This document shows, one piece after another, positions 54,772 through 62,232 of a stretch of 64,000 nt of DNA. Numbering within the stretch: the stretch's first letter is position 1; each line of letters starts with the position of its first letter. Under the pieces are notes generated by a model. The model worked only from the letters and a program-made list of their open reading frames with translations, did no database searches and had not been told where the DNA came from. Origin of the DNA: Curvibacter microcysteis (GTDB lineage Bacteria > Pseudomonadota > Gammaproteobacteria > Burkholderiales > Burkholderiaceae_C); contig NZ_JAQSIO010000001.1 of the NCBI RefSeq assembly GCF_028649455.1, positions 620,001 to 684,000 on the forward strand, given 5' to 3'. Made by a program: the position numbers and the translations under genes.

Positions 54772-57708
54772 GTGACAATAGGCCACTCTTTTACCCGCCC
54801 TGCCGCCCGTCCGCCCGTGCCTGCTTTTTTGACTGACCGCCTGATCCCCGCCTGCTGGACTGCGGCCCTGTATGCAGCACTGGGCTGGATCTCGTTGCGC
54901 ATCTGCATCCCGCCCGACTACGTGTCGCTGGTGTTCCTGCCCGCTGGCCTGGCCCTGGGCATGGTGCTGGCGCGGGGACCCTGGATGCTGCCAGGCGTGG
55001 GCCTGGGGTCCTGGCTGGTGCAGTGGCTGGCCAGCAGCCAGGCGGGCTTGCCCGACTGGTCCTGGAACCTGCTGGTGTCACCCATCGGCGCCATGCTGCA
55101 GGCCCAAGTCGGCGCCATGCTGGCGCGGCGCTGGGTGCACTACCCCGACCCCGTGGAAAGTCCCAGCCGCGTCATGTGGCTGCTGATGGGGGTGGGGCCG
55201 CTGAGTGCGCTCATCAACGCCAGCCTGTCCGTGCCCGTGCTGGTGCTCTCCAACGCCATTGCCTCCAGCGAGGGGCTGTTCAGTTGGTGGACTTGGTGGC
55301 TGGGCGACGCTGTGGGCTCCGTCTTGTGCCTGCCTTTGGTGCTGGTGCTGCAAGGCCAGCCCAGCAGCCATTGGCGCAACCGGCGCTGGACCGTGGCGGT
55401 GCCCATGCTGGTGGCCTTGTTGCTGGTGGGCAGCGTGGTCTATGAGATCAAGGCCTGGGAAGACCGGCGCATCAAGACCCAGCTGGAGGAAGCCGCCACC
55501 GAGATGGGCCAACGCCTGCAGCGGCGCCTGGACGCCCAAAGCGACAGCGTGCAGGCCATTGCCCGCGTGATGCAGGTCAGCCAGACCCGTGTGGGCGCGC
55601 CGCAGGAAATCACCCAGGAAGACTTTGCCAAGACCGCGCGGCACTGGCTGGAGCGCTACAGCGGCACGCAGAACTTTGGCTGGAGCCCCTACCTGAATGT
55701 GCACGATCGATCGCTGTACGAGGCCAAGCACTGGTTGATCAAAGGTCGCTCACCCACCGGCACCACCTACACCTCGGCCGTGCGCTCCGAATACCTGCCG
55801 CTCACCCTCATCGAGCCCCGGGCCAACAACGTCCGGGCCCTGGGCCTGGACGTGGCCGTGCTGCCGGCCACCGCCGCCACCGTGGCCAGCTCGCGCGCCA
55901 GCGGCCAGGCCCGGGTCAGCGAAGGCATTCGCCTGGTGCAGGAAGCCGGGGAACAGCGCGCCGTGGTGATGTACCAGGCCGTGTTCGAGCCCCAGGCGCC
56001 CGAGCAGCTCAAAGGCGTGGTCTCGGCCGTGTTCCGCATGGACGATGTGCTGCAGGCCATGAGCCAGCCCGACAGCGGACACCGGCCTGAGAGCTGCCTG
56101 GTCGACCCCCAGGCCGAAGTGGACAACCAGCGCTTGGCAGGGCCTCTGGGTTGCGACCGAGCCCAATGGATGACCCATGAATTGAGCCTGCGCCACCCAC
56201 TGCGCTTTGGCGGCCGGGAGTGGGAGCTGCGGGTGCGCGCCACCCCCGCCTTCATGGACAGCGCGCGGGACTGGAGCGCCTGGGTCATCGTGGCCCTGTG
56301 CCTGCTGTGCGTGGGGCTGCTGGGGGCCTTCTTGCTGGTGATCACCGGCCAGGCGCGCCGCACGCAGGCATTGGTGGACCTGCGCACGCGTGAGCTGGCG
56401 GCCTTGGCCCATTACGACAGCCTGACCGGCCTGCCCAACCGCAGCCAGTGGGTCAGCCGCAGCCAGACCGAGCTGGAGCAGGCCCAGCGCCTGGGCGAAC
56501 GCCTGGTGGTGCTGTTCCTGGACCTGGACCACTTCAAGCACATCAACGACACCCTGGGCCACGCCCTGGGCGACGAGTTGCTGCAGGCCGTGGCCAAGCG
56601 CCTGGCCCCCTGCCTGGAAAGCCATCACCTGCTCGCCCGCATCGGCGGCGACGAGTTCGTGGTGCTGATGCCACGCGTCGAGCAGCCCCAGGAGGCGGCC
56701 CAAGTGGCCGAAGAGTTGCGCGCCGCCCTGAACACCCCGCTGCTGGTGCAAGGCCATGAAATCAACCTGTCCATGAGCATGGGCATCGCCTGCTACCCGG
56801 AAGACGGCGACACGCTGGACCACCTGCTCAAGCACGCCGACACCGCCATGTACGTGGCCAAGGAAGCGGGACGCAACGGCTACCAGTTCTTCATGAAGGA
56901 AATGAACGCCCGCGTGTCGCGCCGCATGTTCCTGGAGAACAACCTGCGCCGCGCGCTGGAGCGCAACGAGATGTACCTGGTCTACCAGCCGCAGATCGAA
57001 GCCAGCACCGGTCGCGTGGCCGGGGTCGAGGCCCTGGTGCGCTGGAACCACCCCGAAGAAGGCCTGATCCCGCCCGACCGCTTCATCCCGGTGGCCGAGG
57101 ACTGCGGCCTGATCGAACCCCTGGGTGCCTGGGTGCTGCACCAGGCTTGCCGACAGCTGCAGGACTGGCGCGATGACGGCCTGGACGGCTTGATGATGGC
57201 CATCAACATCTCGCCCATGCAGTTCCGCAAGCCCGGCTTCATCGACACGGTGCGCAGCGCGCTCAACAGCAGCGGCGTGGACCCACAGCGCGTCGAGCTG
57301 GAGATCACCGAAACCCTGCTGATGCAGCCGCTCAACGACCTGGACAGCCGCCTGCGTGAGCTGACCGCCATGGGCCTGACCTTTGCGCTGGACGACTTTG
57401 GCACCGGCTATTCCAGCCTGGGCTACCTGAAGCGCCTGCCCATCTCCCGCATCAAGCTCGACAAGTCCTTTGTGGCCGACCTGCCCGGCGATGTGGAAGA
57501 CGAGGCTGTCACCCGCGCCACCCTGTCCATGGCCAAGGACCTGGGTCTGCACTGCGTGGCCGAGGGGGTGGAAACACAGGCGCAGCGAGCGTTCCTGACC
57601 GAACGCGGCTGTGACACCTTGCAGGGCTATTTGTTTGCCCGCCCCATGCCCGAGCAGGAATGCCGGGAATGGATTCGCCAGTACCGCTACCGCCAGCGCA
57701 GCGCCTGA
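54772..57708 (+). CDS. MASE1-CHASE-GGDEF-EAL membrane signalling protein
   Basis: 978 residues from GTG 54772. MASE1-like region of seven or eight helices to about residue 230, a CHASE periplasmic sensor (about 240-460; YLPLTLIEPRANNVRALGLDV), another transmembrane helix near 505-530, then GGDEF (GGDEF at 625-629, intact) and EAL (EAL 753-755; NISPMQF, ELEITETLL, LDDFGTGYSSLGYL, IKLDKSFV). The RxxD inhibitory site is missing. Either synthesis or breakdown of c-di-GMP is possible. An upstream gap of 100 bases separates it from the divergent creatininase gene. Confidence 0.92.
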   Translation: MTIGHSFTRPAARPPVPAFLTDRLIPACWTAALYAALGWISLRICIPPDYVSLVFLPAGLALGMVLARGPWMLPGVGLGSWLVQWLASSQAGLPDWSWNLLVSPIGAMLQAQVGAMLARRWVHYPDPVESPSRVMWLLMGVGPLSALINASLSVPVLVLSNAIASSEGLFSWWTWWLGDAVGSVLCLPLVLVLQGQPSSHWRNRRWTVAVPMLVALLLVGSVVYEIKAWEDRRIKTQLEEAATEMGQRLQRRLDAQSDSVQAIARVMQVSQTRVGAPQEITQEDFAKTARHWLERYSGTQNFGWSPYLNVHDRSLYEAKHWLIKGRSPTGTTYTSAVRSEYLPLTLIEPRANNVRALGLDVAVLPATAATVASSRASGQARVSEGIRLVQEAGEQRAVVMYQAVFEPQAPEQLKGVVSAVFRMDDVLQAMSQPDSGHRPESCLVDPQAEVDNQRLAGPLGCDRAQWMTHELSLRHPLRFGGREWELRVRATPAFMDSARDWSAWVIVALCLLCVGLLGAFLLVITGQARRTQALVDLRTRELAALAHYDSLTGLPNRSQWVSRSQTELEQAQRLGERLVVLFLDLDHFKHINDTLGHALGDELLQAVAKRLAPCLESHHLLARIGGDEFVVLMPRVEQPQEAAQVAEELRAALNTPLLVQGHEINLSMSMGIACYPEDGDTLDHLLKHADTAMYVAKEAGRNGYQFFMKEMNARVSRRMFLENNLRRALERNEMYLVYQPQIEASTGRVAGVEALVRWNHPEEGLIPPDRFIPVAEDCGLIEPLGAWVLHQACRQLQDWRDDGLDGLMMAINISPMQFRKPGFIDTVRSALNSSGVDPQRVELEITETLLMQPLNDLDSRLRELTAMGLTFALDDFGTGYSSLGYLKRLPISRIKLDKSFVADLPGDVEDEAVTRATLSMAKDLGLHCVAEGVETQAQRAFLTERGCDTLQGYLFARPMPEQECREWIRQYRYRQRSA

Positions 57709-57714
57709 GGCCCG

Positions 57715-57734
57715 GCCGGGGCGCACGCCCCGGC
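57715..57734 (+). terminator. GC-rich hairpin after the GGDEF-EAL gene
   Basis: GCCGGGGC-GCAC-GCCCCGGC, eight-base perfect stem, six bases after the stop codon in a convergent gap. No T tract follows. The remaining gap to 57869 shows nothing else. Confidence 0.45.
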
Positions 57735-57869
57735 GCAGGGGCACTTGGAACCGCCCACGCGACCCCGCCCATCGAAGATTCGCGCTGGAGACGAGGCGCG
57801 AAGCCACAGGCAGTACCAGCGGTACGGCCAGGCGAAGCAACGACGCATCAAGGCTTGTGTGAGCGGTTC

Positions 57870-60524
57870 TTACAGGCAGTGCCGCGCCGCGCGCACCACA
57901 CTGGCCGCGTCCACACCAAAGAAGGCGCGCAGGGCGGCCCGGGTGTCACTGCGGCCGAAGCCGTCGGTGCCCAGGGTCAGCAAGCGGCGGCCGGCCGGCA
58001 CGAAAGCGCGCACGCTCTCGGGCACGGCACGCACATAGTCGCTGGCGGCGATCACCGGGCCGCTGCGGGCGGCCAGCAAGGTGCTGATCCAGGGCTCACC
58101 CGGCTCGGCCTGGCCGGCCAGCGCACGTGCCTCGCAGGCCTGGCCGTCGCGCGCCAGCTCGCTCCAGCTGGTGACGCTGATCACCTCCACCGACACGCCC
58201 TCGGCGCGCAGCTGGTCGGCCGCCTGCAGCACCTCGGTGAGGATGGCACCCGAGCCCAGCAAGGTGACCTGGGGGGCGGCGGCTTCGGCCACCGGGGCGC
58301 CGGGCTGGAACACATAGGCGCCGCGCAGCACGCCCTCGGCAGCGCCTTCGGGCAGGTCGGGCTGGGCGTAGTTCTCGTTCATCAGGGTGAGGTAGTAGAA
58401 AACATCGCGCTGCTCGACCAGCATCTCGCGCATGCCCTGGTCGACGATCACCGCCAGCTCGCCGGCAAAGGCCGGGTCGTAGGCCTTGCAATTGGGGATG
58501 GTGGCGGCCACCAGGTGGCTGCTGCCGTCCTGGTGCTGCAGGCCTTCGCCGCCCAGCGTGGTGCGGCCCGACGTCGCGCCCAGCAGGAAACCGCGCGCGC
58601 GCTGATCGGCGGCGGCCCAGATGGCGTCGCCCACGCGCTGGAAGCCGAACATCGAGTAATAGATGTAGAAGGGCAGCATGGCCAGACCGTGCACGCTGTA
58701 GCTGGTGGCCGCGGCCGTCCAGCTGGCGATGGCGCCGGCCTCGCTGATGCCCTCTTCGAGGATCTGGCCGTCCAAGGCCTCGCGGTAGCTCAGCACCGAG
58801 CCGATGTCTTCGGGCGCGTAGCGTTGACCCACGCTGCTGTAGATGCCGACCTGCTTGAACAGGTTGGCCATGCCAAAGGTGCGTGCTTCGTCGGCCACGA
58901 TGGGCACGATGCGCGGGCCCAATTCGGGGTCTTTGAGCAGGTTGCCCAGCATGCGCACAAAGGCCATGGTGGTGCTCATCTCCTTGCCGGCCGGCGTCAG
59001 CGCAAACTGGCCGTAGTGGGCCAGGGCCGGCACGGGCACCGGGGCGCAGGCGGTGTCGCGCTGGGGCAGGTAGCCGCCAAGCTGCTGGCGGCGCTGCTGC
59101 AGGTACTGCATTTCGGCGCTGTCGGGCGCGGGTTTGAAGAAGCTCAGCGAGGTGGCCTGCTCGTCGCTCAGCGGCAGGTTGAAGCGGTTGCGGAACTCGA
59201 TCAGGTCGGTGTCGTCGAGCTTCTTCTGGCTGTGCGTGGTCATCTTGCCCTGGCCGGCCGTGCCCATGCCATAGCCCTTCTTGGTGTGGGCCAAGATCAC
59301 GGTGGGCTGGCCGCGGTGGGCGGCGGCGGCCGCGTAGGCGGCGTGGATCTTCACCAGGTCGTGGCCGCCACGCTTCAAGCGGTCGATCTGCTCGTCGGTC
59401 AGGCCCATGGCCAGGCGGGCCAGGTCTTCGTTCTGACCAAAGAAGTTGTCGCGGTTGAAGCGCCCGTCCTTGGCGGCGAAGGTCTGCATCTGGCCGTCCA
59501 CCGTGCCCGACAGGGCGCGCACCAGGGCGCCGGTCACGTCACGCGCCAGCAGGCCGTCCCAGTCACTGCCCCAGACCAGCTTGATGACGTTCCAGCCCGC
59601 GCCGGCAAACAGGCGCTCCAGCTCGTCGATGATGCGGCCATTGCCGCGCACCGGGCCGTCCAGGCGCTGCAGGTTGCAGTTGACCACCCAGACCAGGTTG
59701 TCCAGGCCTTCGCGGGCGGCCAGGGTCAGGGCGCTCATGCTTTCGGGTTCGTCCATTTCACCGTCGCCGAACACGCCCCAGACCTTGCGCTGGCTGCAGT
59801 CCAGCAGCTGGCGGTGGCTCAGGTAACGCATGAAGCGGGCGTGGTAGATTGAGCTGATGGGCCCCAGGCCCATGGAGCCGGTGGGGAACTGCCAGAAGTC
59901 CGGCATCAGCCAGGGGTGCGGGTAGCTGGACAGGCCGCGCGCGCCCGCGCTCGGGGCCACGATCTCTTGGCGGTAATGCCGCAGGTCGGCCTCATCGAGG
60001 CGGCCTTCCAAGAAGGCGCGCGCGTACACGCCGGGGGCGCTGTGGGGCTGGAAGAACACCAGGTCCCCGCGGTGCTGCTGCGGGCCCACGCCTTCACGGG
60101 CGCGGAAGAAGTGGTTGAAACCCACCTCAAACAGGTCGGCCGCGCTGGCGTAGCTGGCGATGTGACCGCCCAACTCGCCGTAAGCCTGGTTGGCGCGCAC
60201 CACCATGGCCAGGGCGTTCCAGCGCATCAGCGAGGCCAGGCGCTCCTCGATGGCCAGGTCGCCCGGGAACACCGGCTGCTGCGCCAGCGACACGGTGTTG
60301 ACATAGGCCGTGTTGAGGTCGGGCTGCCAGCCCGTGGCGTACTGACGTGCCAGGCGCACCAGCTCGTCGAGCACAAAGCGCGCACGCTCCGGCCCCTGGC
60401 TTTGCACCAGGGAGTCAAAAGCTTCGCGCCATTCGGCGGTTTCAACAGGGTCCAGGTCGGCCGGCAATGCCGCGTCCGAGGCCAGGGGATGGAGCAGGTG
60501 CTGGGGGGGCGTGGGGGCGTTCAT
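57870..60524 (-). CDS. homodimeric 2-oxoacid dehydrogenase E1 (AceE/MdeB type)
   Basis: 884 residues from ATG 60524. Thiamine diphosphate E1 of the large homodimeric type: PTGSMGLGPISSIYHARFMRY, TPP motif GDGEMDEPES...NCNLQRLDG, GLQHQDGSSH and IPNCKAYDPAF. Decarboxylates pyruvate or 2-oxobutyrate for transfer to a lipoyl E2. No E2 or E3 gene follows, and an Lrp-type gene diverges, as for mdeB/mdeR of Pseudomonas putida, where the E1-like protein handles 2-oxobutyrate from methionine breakdown. An extra or paralogous E1 is therefore more likely than the main pyruvate dehydrogenase. Confidence 0.9.
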   Translation of the reverse strand: MNAPTPPQHLLHPLASDAALPADLDPVETAEWREAFDSLVQSQGPERARFVLDELVRLARQYATGWQPDLNTAYVNTVSLAQQPVFPGDLAIEERLASLMRWNALAMVVRANQAYGELGGHIASYASAADLFEVGFNHFFRAREGVGPQQHRGDLVFFQPHSAPGVYARAFLEGRLDEADLRHYRQEIVAPSAGARGLSSYPHPWLMPDFWQFPTGSMGLGPISSIYHARFMRYLSHRQLLDCSQRKVWGVFGDGEMDEPESMSALTLAAREGLDNLVWVVNCNLQRLDGPVRGNGRIIDELERLFAGAGWNVIKLVWGSDWDGLLARDVTGALVRALSGTVDGQMQTFAAKDGRFNRDNFFGQNEDLARLAMGLTDEQIDRLKRGGHDLVKIHAAYAAAAAHRGQPTVILAHTKKGYGMGTAGQGKMTTHSQKKLDDTDLIEFRNRFNLPLSDEQATSLSFFKPAPDSAEMQYLQQRRQQLGGYLPQRDTACAPVPVPALAHYGQFALTPAGKEMSTTMAFVRMLGNLLKDPELGPRIVPIVADEARTFGMANLFKQVGIYSSVGQRYAPEDIGSVLSYREALDGQILEEGISEAGAIASWTAAATSYSVHGLAMLPFYIYYSMFGFQRVGDAIWAAADQRARGFLLGATSGRTTLGGEGLQHQDGSSHLVAATIPNCKAYDPAFAGELAVIVDQGMREMLVEQRDVFYYLTLMNENYAQPDLPEGAAEGVLRGAYVFQPGAPVAEAAAPQVTLLGSGAILTEVLQAADQLRAEGVSVEVISVTSWSELARDGQACEARALAGQAEPGEPWISTLLAARSGPVIAASDYVRAVPESVRAFVPAGRRLLTLGTDGFGRSDTRAALRAFFGVDAASVVRAARHCL

Positions 60525-60572
60525 GGACCTTGACTGTAGGTAAGTCCTCGCCAAATTTGCGGCTCATCTACG

Positions 60573-60601
60573 GCATAAAACCCATTTCAAGAAGCATAAA
60601 A
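60573..60601. promoter_or_regulatory. repeat pair in the E1/Lrp divergent region
   Basis: GCATAAAA occurs at 60573-60580 and 60594-60601, 21 bases (two helical turns) apart, in a 100-base AT-rich gap that also holds TTTCAA copies. Same-face spacing and position suit binding of the Lrp-family regulator to its own promoter and that of the E1 gene. Confidence 0.4.
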
Positions 60602-60628
60602 TGCCTTCAAAAATCACTTTCAAAGCAC

Positions 60629-61111
60629 ATGAAACTGGACCAACTCGATTTACGCATCCTGGCCGAATTGCAGCAAGACGGCTCGCTGTCCAATGTCGAA
60701 CTCGCGCGCCGGGTGCACCTGTCCCCTTCGCCCTGCCTGGCGCGCGTCAAAGCGCTGGAGCAGGCCGGCGTGATCGCCCGCTATGTGGCGCTGGCCAACG
60801 CGGCGGCACTGGGCCTGGGGCTCAACGTGTTCATTTCGATCAGCCTGACCACCCAGAGCAAGGCCGCGCTGGCCGACTTTGAACAACGCATCGCCGAGCA
60901 CGACGAGGTCATGGAGTGCTACCTCATGAGCGGCGACAGCGACTACCTGATCCGCATCGCGGTGGCCGACATCGCCGCCCTGGAGCGCTTCATCCTGGAG
61001 CAACTCACCCCCATCCCGGGCATCGAAAAAATCCGCTCCAGCTTTGCCTTGAAACAGGTGCGCTACAAGACCGCCCTGCCCCTGCCTGCGCCCCCAGCCA
61101 GCGGGCGCTGA
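60629..61111 (+). CDS. Lrp/AsnC-family transcriptional regulator (MdeR-like context)
   Basis: 160 residues from ATG 60629; the frame is open further upstream without support. HTH: LDLRILAELQQDGSLSNVELARRVHLSPSPCLARVKALE, then the RAM domain with VFISISLTTQSKAALADFE, HDEVMECYLMSGDSDYLIRI and PGIEKIRSSFALKQVRYKTALPL. Length is that of the family. Probably activates the divergent E1 gene in response to an amino acid. Confidence 0.92.
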   Translation: MKLDQLDLRILAELQQDGSLSNVELARRVHLSPSPCLARVKALEQAGVIARYVALANAAALGLGLNVFISISLTTQSKAALADFEQRIAEHDEVMECYLMSGDSDYLIRIAVADIAALERFILEQLTPIPGIEKIRSSFALKQVRYKTALPLPAPPASGR

Positions 61112-61142
61112 TTCAGCGGTCAAAACTGGCCGACAAATTAAC

Positions 61143-61172
61143 TTGACTCCTTGTAAAGCAACAACTTGTAAC
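61143..61172 (+). promoter_or_regulatory. candidate sigma-70 promoter for binding-protein/GGDEF pair
   Basis: TTGACT (-35) and TGTAAC (-10, 18-base spacing) in the AT-rich gap after the Lrp gene, about 75 bases upstream of the ATG at 61246. One mismatch in the first box, two in the second. Confidence 0.4.
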
Positions 61173-61245
61173 GATTGGGGGATTCCTCCAGAATGGGGTG
61201 ATTGGTCCCAGGTCAGTCGCGTCCGAACAAGGAAAGTCGTCAGCC

Positions 61246-62232
61246 ATGCAGGGCAAGGGGGTGTTTCATGAATGCGCCATCGGTGCCCTGCCTTGGGTGC
61301 TGAGGGAGCAGGCTGCCGTAACGGCGTCGCCCCCGGGTCGTGGCAGGCGGTGGCTCACGGCCTTGCTGACGCTGTTCATGGCCCTGGCCGCGCTGGGCCC
61401 CTGGCCGGCCAACGCCGCCGTCCCCGCCGACACGCCCCCGCTGCGCGTGCGCTTTGCCCCCGAAAAAGACTACGGCCCCTTCATTTACGAAGACAGCGAA
61501 GGCGCGGTGCGCGGCCTGTCGATGGACATGCTGGTGGCACTGGCCGAACCCGCCGGTCTGCAGCTGGAAATCCTGCCCGCGCAGCCCCTGAAGGACATCC
61601 TGGCAGCAGCCCAGCGCGGCGAGGTGGACCTGATCTCCTCGCTGCGCCCCACCCCGGAGCGGGCCCAGTGGCTGGGCTTCACCCGGTCCTACGCCACGGT
61701 GCCCGCCGTGCTGGTGACCTTGCCCATGGCCCGGCAGCCCGGCCTGCCCGACTTCAAAGGCCAGCGTGTGGCGGTGGGCCGGGGGTATGCCGTCGAAGCC
61801 TTTGTGCGCGAAAAATACCCCGAGGTGCAATGGGTGGCCCTGGCCGACGACGCCCAAAGCCTGCAGCAACTGCAGCTGGGACTGGTCAGCGCCGTGGTGG
61901 CCGATGTGGCCAGCGTCTACTTCGCAGCCGACCGCTTGGGCCTGGGCAACCTGCAGGTGCACGCCAACATCGGCTTCGAATACCCCTTGAGTTTTGCGTT
62001 TCTGAAGTCCCGCCCGGACATCGGTGAGCGGCTCGAAAACGCCCTGCGCCAATTGCCCGAAACACAACGCAAAGCCATGCGCCAGCGCTGGCTGGAGGGC
62101 CGCCAGCAAGGCGGCGAAGACGCTCGGGTGCGCTGGTTGACCCGGCTGGGCTTGAGCCTGGCCGGCCTGGCCCTGCTGGGACTGGCACTGGCCTGGTGGC
62201 GATCGCGTGGGGCCGCCTCCGATGAAGCCTGA
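61246..62232 (+). CDS. family 3 solute-binding-domain protein with C-terminal membrane helix
   Basis: About 328 residues from ATG 61246 (AAGGAAA 11 bases upstream; GTG 61198 is a less likely start). N-terminal signal or anchor helix (LLTLFMALAALGPWPANA), SBP_bac_3 fold with VRFAPEKDYGPFIYEDSEGAVRGLSMDMLVAL, LDFKGQRVAVGRGYAVEAFV-like core, and a second hydrophobic helix at the end (LGLSLAGLALLGLALAWW). A C-terminal anchor is unusual for transport proteins but usual for sensors. It overlaps the next gene, a MASE1-PAS-GGDEF protein, by 11 bases. Confidence 0.85.
   Translation: MQGKGVFHECAIGALPWVLREQAAVTASPPGRGRRWLTALLTLFMALAALGPWPANAAVPADTPPLRVRFAPEKDYGPFIYEDSEGAVRGLSMDMLVALAEPAGLQLEILPAQPLKDILAAAQRGEVDLISSLRPTPERAQWLGFTRSYATVPAVLVTLPMARQPGLPDFKGQRVAVGRGYAVEAFVREKYPEVQWVALADDAQSLQQLQLGLVSAVVADVASVYFAADRLGLGNLQVHANIGFEYPLSFAFLKSRPDIGERLENALRQLPETQRKAMRQRWLEGRQQGGEDARVRWLTRLGLSLAGLALLGLALAWWRSRGAASDEA

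Noticed and set aside
57660-59852. Plus-strand frame of about 730 codons opposite the E1 gene
   Set aside because: Antisense to a protein with thiamine diphosphate motifs; composition is typical of shadow frames.
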